Part shown: piece after piece, positions 29,048 to 34,894 of the stretch
How positions within the stretch are numbered: position 1 is the stretch's first letter
Layout of the letters: each line of letters opens with the position of its first letter
From: DASYXW01 sp035934405
GTDB lineage: Bacteria > Acidobacteriota > Terriglobia > UBA7540
Direction of reading: 5' to 3'
DNA: 34,894 nt
Assembly: GCA_035934405.1 (NCBI GenBank)
Contig: DASYXW010000042.1
Location: forward strand, 1-34,894
Notes under the pieces: generated by a model
Databases searched by the model: none
The model's input: only the letters and a program-made list of their open reading frames with translations
Told to the model about the DNA's origin: nothing
Position numbers and translations under genes: made by a program

Positions 29048-31330
29048 TCAAATGAGTCTTCCGACTACCTCTAGTAAATTGCTCTGGTCGAAACTGCTCT
29101 TCACGATATAGGCGTTCGCACCGACGTCGACCCCTCGTTCTCGGTCCTCACGGGACTCGAGCGCGGTCACGAGTACAACCGGCAGCTCCGAAAGCTTCCT
29201 GTCGGCTCGGATCTTGGCCGTAAGATCAAATCCGCTCATCCTGGGCATATCGACGTCCGAAACCACCAGATCGAAGGTCTCGCTTCCGAGCACCGCGAGG
29301 GCTTCAGCCCCGTCGACCGCGGTCTTCACCCTATACCCGGCGGATTCCAGGATGGACTTGAGGAGAGTCCGGGCGGTGATGGAGTCTTCCGCGACTAAGA
29401 CGGCCTTCGGCTTGTCCTCAGCTTCACGGGCCGGAATAGGCACAACGGCGCTGACTGCCGATCTCACCAGGTCAGCAACGTTCAAAACCGGCACCACTTT
29501 ACCTGTCCCCAGAACGGTGACGCCGGAAATATTGCGCACACGCGGAAGCTGTTTCCCCATGCTCTTGACCAAAACCTCCTGGTCGTTGAGAATTTCGTCT
29601 ACAAGAAAGACCATTTGCTTGCCTGCCCAGGCGAGAACGACGGCCGGGGCTTTGCGCTTCGGATCAGGTGCCGGGTCCCTCTCGGCAATCCCCAAGACAT
29701 GACCTAGGCGGGCCAGTGAAGCGGCTTGCCCATTGACCTGCACGGTCTCACGATTCTCCGCGCTCCTGATTTCGTCACGGCCTACTCTGAGCACCTGTTG
29801 CACATGCAGGGTCGGGAGTACGAAGAGATTCTCTCCCGCACGAACGAGAATCCCCCGAAACGTGGCCAGTGTAACGGGCAGAGTGAGTCGAAAGGTGGTC
29901 CCAATACCCGGCTGCGTTTCGACCGAGACCTCCCCGCCCACCTTTTCGGCCTTCTCCCGTACGATGGCAAGCCCAAGTCCACGGCCCGAGACTTCTGTGA
30001 TCATAGGGCTCGTGGAGATACCCGATTGGAAGACGAGCGAGAGAGCTTTCCGGTCATCCATCTCTTGCGCTCCCTCCTGATAGACAAGACCCAGCTTCAC
30101 TGCCGCCAGCCGCACCTTTCGAAGATCGATGCCTGCGCCATCGTCCGAGACCACGATTTCAACCTTGTCACTACTCTTGGGCGAAATGGCGACGGTAATC
30201 GTTGCCCGAGGTGGTTTCTGTCTTTGCTCCCGGTCCTTCGGAGGCTCGATACCATGGTCGATGCAGTTCCTGACCAAGTGAATCAAAGGGTCTTTCATCT
30301 CCTCCAGGATTCGCCGGTCGGCTTCGATGTCACCACCCTCTATTGCCAGCTCCGCATCCTTAGCGCAGTCCCGGCAAAGGTCCCGAACCAGCTTGGGAAA
30401 GACCCCGAACAGTGAGGAAAAAGGGAGCATCGACACGCGTTTCATCTCGTCCAGGAGGTCGCCCACTCTTCGGTCGAGGGCTCGATGATCGTTTTCGAGG
30501 TCCTTGGCCACGGCGGTAAGCCGGCTTTTGATCGATTGCCGAGTCTTCTCATTCCGCTCCAAAAACGCGAGGACACTCGCGATAGATGACAAGGTTTTCT
30601 CGTGCTTGTCGGCGAGTTTGGTTTGCCCATTGGTCTTGCTCTCTCTCCCGAAGGAAAGCTGTACGGCACGCGCCTGCGGTCGCACTTTCCTCCACTCTCT
30701 TTCTGACAGGTCCAGCGTGGCGTTGACCTCTCGCAACTGGGCTAAACGATGGGCTCCCGTGGCTTTGGTGGAAATCAGCTCTTCCGCCTGGCGCAAAAGC
30801 GAGTCCAGTTTGAGCGTCGAAACTCTTACGGTGCCCGGCAATCCTGGTCTCTCTTCCGCCACAGTTCGCAGGGCAGCCGCACTCTCGGCCGGTCGCCCAG
30901 CCGTCGGCTCGGCCACCGGGAAGCGGGACTGCGAGATAGCAGCGGGGGGAGGAACTCCGGGCGCCTCGGCAGGTTCCTGGAGCTGGGATTTGTTCGCTGT
31001 GGCGGTTTCAGCACCGGCGGCTGATACCATCCGGTGCAGCCGATCAAACAGCTCCGGCGAGAGCGATACATCCTGGGTCTTCAGCCCCGAGAAGACATTT
31101 TCGAGAGATTGGCAGATGGTCTCGACCTTCGCCAGATTGACTGCCCGCGCCGCGCCTTTCAAGCTGTGCGCCTCGCGGAAGACGGTTTCGATGACCTGCA
31201 TCCGCCTCTCAGGCGAAGGCGCCTTCTCCAGCTCGACGAGGCCGGAAGACATGGCGTTGATATGCTCCTGTGCCTCAACCTGGAAGGTGGCGAGGAGTTT
31301 TCTCAGAAGTTCCTGGTCTTTGGCTGCCAT
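29048..31330 (-). CDS. CheA-type hybrid kinase with C-terminal receiver (WspE-like)
   Basis: The 760-aa product contains an Hpt domain with H55 in REAHSLKGAARA, a low-complexity linker, and a dimerisation/kinase part (LVRNCIDHGIEPP as N box, VSDDGAGIDLRKV and GRGLGLAIVREK as G boxes). A CheW-like domain (GILVRAGENLFVLP) follows, and then a receiver domain from about residue 642 with phosphoacceptor D692 (VVSDVDMPRMSG). A separate P2 CheY-binding domain is not evident. The attached receiver is typical of alternative-cellular-function (Wsp/Frz-type) systems. The gene sits 10 bp after the MCP gene and is expected to phosphorylate CheB and the downstream receivers. Confidence 0.93.
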   Translation of the reverse strand: MAAKDQELLRKLLATFQVEAQEHINAMSSGLVELEKAPSPERRMQVIETVFREAHSLKGAARAVNLAKVETICQSLENVFSGLKTQDVSLSPELFDRLHRMVSAAGAETATANKSQLQEPAEAPGVPPPAAISQSRFPVAEPTAGRPAESAAALRTVAEERPGLPGTVRVSTLKLDSLLRQAEELISTKATGAHRLAQLREVNATLDLSEREWRKVRPQARAVQLSFGRESKTNGQTKLADKHEKTLSSIASVLAFLERNEKTRQSIKSRLTAVAKDLENDHRALDRRVGDLLDEMKRVSMLPFSSLFGVFPKLVRDLCRDCAKDAELAIEGGDIEADRRILEEMKDPLIHLVRNCIDHGIEPPKDREQRQKPPRATITVAISPKSSDKVEIVVSDDGAGIDLRKVRLAAVKLGLVYQEGAQEMDDRKALSLVFQSGISTSPMITEVSGRGLGLAIVREKAEKVGGEVSVETQPGIGTTFRLTLPVTLATFRGILVRAGENLFVLPTLHVQQVLRVGRDEIRSAENRETVQVNGQAASLARLGHVLGIAERDPAPDPKRKAPAVVLAWAGKQMVFLVDEILNDQEVLVKSMGKQLPRVRNISGVTVLGTGKVVPVLNVADLVRSAVSAVVPIPAREAEDKPKAVLVAEDSITARTLLKSILESAGYRVKTAVDGAEALAVLGSETFDLVVSDVDMPRMSGFDLTAKIRADRKLSELPVVLVTALESREDRERGVDVGANAYIVKSSFDQSNLLEVVGRLI

Positions 31331-31340
31331 CTTTGGTTTC

Positions 31341-33068
31341 TTAGACCTTATACAGCGCTACCAACTCTTTCAGCTTTCGCCCCAGTTCCTGCATGTTTCT
31401 TGCTGCCGTCTCAGTCTGTCTCGTGCTGGCAACATTCTGCGTGCTTGCTGTCTTGATGCTTTCCATCGCTTGTGCTACCTGGTCCATGCCGACCATTTGC
31501 TGTTGGCTTGACGCCGCAATCTGCGTGGCGGCTTGGGCGGCCTCGGCAATGCTCTCTGCCAGCTTCTGCACCGACTCCCCCGCCTGGCCGGACTGTTTCA
31601 CTCCCGCCTCCACGGCCTTGCTGCCCTGTTCGGTGGCCATCACGGCTGCACCGGTGGCCTTTTGGATGTCGTTCAGGATGGTCCGCACTTGCGCCGTTGC
31701 TTGCTTTGACTGCTCGGCCAGGCTTCGAACCTCCTGCGCCACCACCGCGAAGCCTTTGCCTTGTTCGCCCGCCTTGGCGGCTTCGATCGAGGCATTGACC
31801 GCGAGCAGGTTCGATTGCTCGGCGAGGTCGTTGACCGTGATCATAATCTCTCCAATGGCCTGACTCTGCTCGCTCAAGCGGACAATGCTTTCGGCGATGG
31901 ACTCCATCTGTTGCCGAATCCGCTTCATCCCCTCGATGGACTCCTCTGCCGACTTCTTCCCACTCTGGGACACTTGCGCTGCCTTCTGGGCGCTGTCCGA
32001 CACGTACTTGGCTTTCTGAGTGGAGAGTTGGGCTGTTTGTTTCACTTCTTCCAGCGTCGTGGTGGTCTCGGCGACGGCCGTCGCCGTCTCCGCCGCTCCC
32101 GAAGCCACCTGAGTGGTAGTGGCCACAATCTGCTGGGCGGAGGAGGAGAGAATGTTGACGGATTCCTGGATCTCTCCGGTGACGCGCCGGAGCTTGTCGC
32201 GCATGGTTGCGAAGGCCTTTCCCAGGATATCCTTCTCGGATTTTGGCTTCAGTTCTACGGTCAGGTCACCTTCAGCGATCTGCTCAGCGGCTCTCGCCAT
32301 TTCTCCCAGCGATTGCGTCATCAGGGTGAAGGTTCGGGCCAGGACGCCTACTTCGTCACGTCGGGAATCAGAAGGTACAGCGACAACCAAATCTCCAGAG
32401 GCAATCCTCTGCGCCGCCCCGGAGATTTCGCCGAGCGGGCTGGCAATGTTTCGGGTGAGGAAGACGCCAACCAGAATGAGCAGTAAGACTGCAAACAGGG
32501 TTCCGAAAACGATGGCCTGCTCTGTACGGCGCGCAAGGTCTCTCTCCTCGGTTGAGCGCTCGGCCAGCAAGTTATTCTCTTCGTCCCCCATGTCACCCAC
32601 CAACTTCCGAATCTCATCCATTTCGTTCTTTCCTTTGTCGGTAAGAACCTCCTGGGCTGCGGGGCCGAATCCCTTGTTCTTCCGCAGGTCAATGACCTCT
32701 TGGAGTTCGGCGAATTTGGTCGCAACCAGCGGCTCGACGGCGTCGAGCCGCTGCTGCTGGATGGGGTTGTCGGAGGTAAGTTTCCGCAAGTCCTTCAGCC
32801 GCTGCTCCACCGCCTCGCGTGTTCCCTGGTAAGGCTGGAGGTAGCGCTCTTCGCCGGTGATGACGTAGCCGCGTTGGCCGGTTTCTGCGTTCTCCAGCGT
32901 TGATATCAGATCGTCCAGTCCGCTCAGGACTCGTTGCGTATGCGACACCCAGTCGGCGGACTCAATGAGCTTGGCCGTGCTGTCATAGGAGACTGCGCCG
33001 ACAACAATCAGCACCGCCAGCGCCAATGCGAAACTGCTGCCAATCTTGCTGCCAATCGTCCACTTCAT
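31341..33068 (-). CDS. Methyl-accepting chemotaxis protein with CHASE3 sensor
   Basis: The 575-aa product has a first membrane helix (about residues 10-30), a periplasmic helical CHASE3 domain with the signature ENAETGQRGYVITGEERYLQ, a second helix (about 185-208, FGTLFAVLLLILVGVFL), a HAMP domain and a long signalling coiled coil. The hairpin tip is the highly conserved LLAVNASIEAAKAGEQGKGF followed by AVVAQEVRSLAEQS. The ATG overlaps the cheW stop (ATGA). CHASE3 ligands are generally unknown. The single MCP in the operon is presumably the dedicated receptor, as WspA is in Wsp systems. Confidence 0.94.
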   Translation of the reverse strand: MKWTIGSKIGSSFALALAVLIVVGAVSYDSTAKLIESADWVSHTQRVLSGLDDLISTLENAETGQRGYVITGEERYLQPYQGTREAVEQRLKDLRKLTSDNPIQQQRLDAVEPLVATKFAELQEVIDLRKNKGFGPAAQEVLTDKGKNEMDEIRKLVGDMGDEENNLLAERSTEERDLARRTEQAIVFGTLFAVLLLILVGVFLTRNIASPLGEISGAAQRIASGDLVVAVPSDSRRDEVGVLARTFTLMTQSLGEMARAAEQIAEGDLTVELKPKSEKDILGKAFATMRDKLRRVTGEIQESVNILSSSAQQIVATTTQVASGAAETATAVAETTTTLEEVKQTAQLSTQKAKYVSDSAQKAAQVSQSGKKSAEESIEGMKRIRQQMESIAESIVRLSEQSQAIGEIMITVNDLAEQSNLLAVNASIEAAKAGEQGKGFAVVAQEVRSLAEQSKQATAQVRTILNDIQKATGAAVMATEQGSKAVEAGVKQSGQAGESVQKLAESIAEAAQAATQIAASSQQQMVGMDQVAQAMESIKTASTQNVASTRQTETAARNMQELGRKLKELVALYKV

Positions 33069-33772
33069 TTGCGTTCCCCTTCCTCATACCTGCTTCTGAA
33101 ACCATTTGTAGCCCTGTCGACATCCTCGTCCACGATAATCCTCCTGTCCGACAGGAGCTTTTCGGCGTCGAGAACCACCAGCGGGTCCTTGGTGACGCCT
33201 CGCAGATACTCGGCACGTATCCCCGTCAAGGTGGGAAGGGACGGTTGGAGGCTCTGGATGGTAATCGATCGCACGCCGAGAATGGCGTCGGCGAGGATGC
33301 CAAGCTCCATCTGACCTGCGCGGACGACCATGACCTTGTTGAGGTCGGTTAAACCCTTCTCGGGCAAGTCAAAGAATTTCCTGATGTCGATGATCGAAAG
33401 AACTTGACCCCGGACGTTGATGAGGCCCAGCACAAAAGGCGGTGTACCGGGTAGCGGTGTAAGGTCCCTGAGCGGGTAGATTTCGCGAATATAACTCGAT
33501 TCAATGGCGTAGTGTTCGTACCCCAGGAGGAACTCCACAACTTCCAGTGACGGGCCGGGCGTCCGCTTGCTTTCCTGTTCGCGTGCCAGCAGTTTGGCTC
33601 GGGTCCGGAGAATCTTCTGCTCCTCCTCGCGGCCGGGAGTCAATCTTCGCTCCAGGGCCGCCTGGGAGACCTCCAGGCGTCGATGGATCTGCCCCCAGTC
33701 GATCCCACCCGCACGATCCGGCTCCGGATGCGCGTCGACGGGCTGGCCCGACATCGTCTTGTCTTCTTTCAT
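33065..33772 (-). CDS. CheW-family scaffold protein
   Basis: The 235-aa product has an approximately 75-residue charged N-terminal extension with coiled-coil character (RRLEVSQAALERRL and beyond), then a CheW domain from about residue 78: VVEFLLGYEHYAIESSYIRE, LGLINVRGQVLSIIDIRKFF, and ITIQSLQPSLPTLTGIRAEY. CheW couples the MCP to CheA. The start overlaps the cheR stop and the end overlaps the MCP start, both as ATGA, so the three genes are translationally linked. The extension is longer than in the standard 160-aa CheW and resembles that of WspB/WspD-type proteins. Confidence 0.92.
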   Translation of the reverse strand: MKEDKTMSGQPVDAHPEPDRAGGIDWGQIHRRLEVSQAALERRLTPGREEEQKILRTRAKLLAREQESKRTPGPSLEVVEFLLGYEHYAIESSYIREIYPLRDLTPLPGTPPFVLGLINVRGQVLSIIDIRKFFDLPEKGLTDLNKVMVVRAGQMELGILADAILGVRSITIQSLQPSLPTLTGIRAEYLRGVTKDPLVVLDAEKLLSDRRIIVDEDVDRATNGFRSRYEEGERK

Positions 33773-34894
33773 AACAACGGGTGCCCGCTATAAGATTGCT
33801 CACCACCGGCCAACGGCGTACCTTTCACCCCGACGCCACGTGCATCACCTGGCCTTTTTTGGAGAGCGATCAATGCGCTCAGCCTGCCGGCTGTGAGGGC
33901 TTCGGACTCCGGCAGAATGTCGTCCGGCTGATACTTGGCCAACAGCGCCAGCGTATTCTCGAAGTGCTTCTTGGATTCTTTCACCTTCCCCAGTCTCAGA
34001 GCGATATTGCCGAGAGCAAAATGACCCAGCGCGAATTCTGGTTCCAGGTAGAGTGCGCGCTTGACCGCAAGAGCGGCTCCTTCGAGCCACCCCTGTTCCT
34101 GCAGGATCATCGCGCGCAGATAATGAGCGCGCGCATTCATCTTGTCGCTCGCAATCGCTTTTTCACAACACGCCAGCGCTTCGGCGAGCCTTCCTTGGTT
34201 GGCGCTAAGGCGTGCCAACAACAACATCGCCTGTCCGTCACCCGGGTTCTGGGACAAGAGTGCCACGATTATTGCCTCCGCGTCCTCGTAGCGTCCCTGT
34301 TGGTAGAGCCCCACGGCTTCCGCGTAAGAAATTGGCGGCAGCTCCGCCTCGCTCGGCTCCACCGCACCGACGGAGGGCCCCTGGTCGATCTGCGGCATCC
34401 CAGTCCCCGCCGGTCCGTGGTATTCAATCATCGTGGGAGGCGGCAGGCCGCATAATATCTCCTCGTCCTGGCCGCCAGCGTGGCCAGAGTGGAAAGTCCG
34501 AGCCGCCTGTGGGTGCCTGTCGGCCTTCCTATACAGCATGGCACCAGTGAAACTAACGGTGCTGAACTCGGAGAAAAGGGTATGCGAAGCCTCGGTCGGG
34601 CTCACGATGAGCCAGCCGCCGTCCGCAAGGGATCGATAGAAATGATGAACGACCTTCTTCATGGCCGGCGGAGTAAAGTACATCAGCACATTCCGGCAGA
34701 GGATGACATTCATCGCGTTCGTAGAACTCAAGGGTGAGGGATTTGCGTCCTCGATTAGATTGAGATAAGCAAATGTCACCATTTTCTTGATCGAGGGAGC
34801 GATGACCCAGCGACCGTCTGTAGTGGGCGTAAAATATCTGGACCTTACCCAGGGCGGAGTGCTGCGAAACGACCACTCTCCGTAAACACCTTCA
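33769..34894 (-). CDS. CheR methyltransferase with C-terminal TPRs (WspC-like), 5' end outside window
   Basis: The frame is open to the right edge and lacks its start. Visible CheR sequence begins with EGVYGEWSFRSTPPWVRSRY and includes TPTTDGRWVIAP and the SAM-domain signature NVILCRNVLMYFTPP. After a Pro/Glu-rich linker come at least three tetratricopeptide repeats (AVGLYQQGRYEDAEAIIVAL, LARLSANQGRLAEALACCEK, LRAMILQEQGWLEGAALAVK, ALGNIALRLGKVKESKKHFE). CheR methylates MCP glutamates with S-adenosylmethionine. The CheR-TPR architecture is characteristic of WspC and related alternative-function systems. It is the first gene of the operon visible here. Confidence 0.92.
   Translation of the reverse strand, partial: EGVYGEWSFRSTPPWVRSRYFTPTTDGRWVIAPSIKKMVTFAYLNLIEDANPSPLSSTNAMNVILCRNVLMYFTPPAMKKVVHHFYRSLADGGWLIVSPTEASHTLFSEFSTVSFTGAMLYRKADRHPQAARTFHSGHAGGQDEEILCGLPPPTMIEYHGPAGTGMPQIDQGPSVGAVEPSEAELPPISYAEAVGLYQQGRYEDAEAIIVALLSQNPGDGQAMLLLARLSANQGRLAEALACCEKAIASDKMNARAHYLRAMILQEQGWLEGAALAVKRALYLEPEFALGHFALGNIALRLGKVKESKKHFENTLALLAKYQPDDILPESEALTAGRLSALIALQKRPGDARGVGVKGTPLAGGEQSYSGHPLL

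Noticed and set aside
30504..31511. Long + strand open frame opposite cheA and the MCP gene end
   Set aside because: It crosses two real genes on the other strand and shows no recognisable domain.

Overview
The window is a high-GC bacterial chromosome segment and is most consistent with Acidobacteriota. That assignment is inferred from an ATP synthase c subunit made with a signal peptide, F0 genes separated from F1 genes, zinc-ribbon/TonB fusions, and dispersed palindromic and GACAGGAGTCAG-type intergenic repeats. No rRNA or species marker is present.

Layout: (1) 1-1.4 kb, + strand: the end of leuD overlapped by a class V aminotransferase gene, then a palindromic REP-like element and a ligD remnant. 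(2) 2.0-4.2 kb, + strand: F0 genes (an AtpZ/AtpI-like protein, a second small membrane protein, atpB, atpE) closed by a strong terminator; no F1 genes follow. (3) 4.4-7.2 kb, + strand: two zinc-ribbon proteins, the second with a membrane anchor and a C-terminal TonB domain. (4) 7.2-10.4 kb, - strand: an accessory cassette with its own consensus promoter. It encodes a very large secreted protein with tail-fibre-like and beta-helix-like sequence, split by a frameshift and carrying a run of ten G at its signal-peptide start, followed by two small coupled genes. (5) 10.5-24.8 kb, - strand: a respiratory complex I operon in the order nuoA-C-D-E-F-G-H-J-K-(100-aa membrane protein)-L-M-N. nuoB and nuoI are absent from their usual places. 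(6) About 25 kb: a truncated thiS. (7) 25.2-34.9 kb, - strand: a Wsp/ACF-like chemosensory operon, cheR-TPR (cut by the window end), cheW, a CHASE3 MCP, cheA-REC, cheB, a REC-PAS-PAS histidine kinase and a single-domain response regulator.

How the genes fit together: complex I would generate ion-motive force used by the F0 sector here, together with F1, NuoB and NuoI made elsewhere. The c subunit carries the residue set of Na+-binding rings. The chemosensory operon links a membrane receptor to a CheA-REC kinase with CheR/CheB adaptation. Its likely outputs are two-component proteins, not a diguanylate cyclase.

The least explained items are the poly-G secreted-protein cassette, three dyad-symmetric repeats before atpB, a duplicated nuoD start region beside a palindromic element, and purine/pyrimidine repeats that supply the C-terminus of NuoE.
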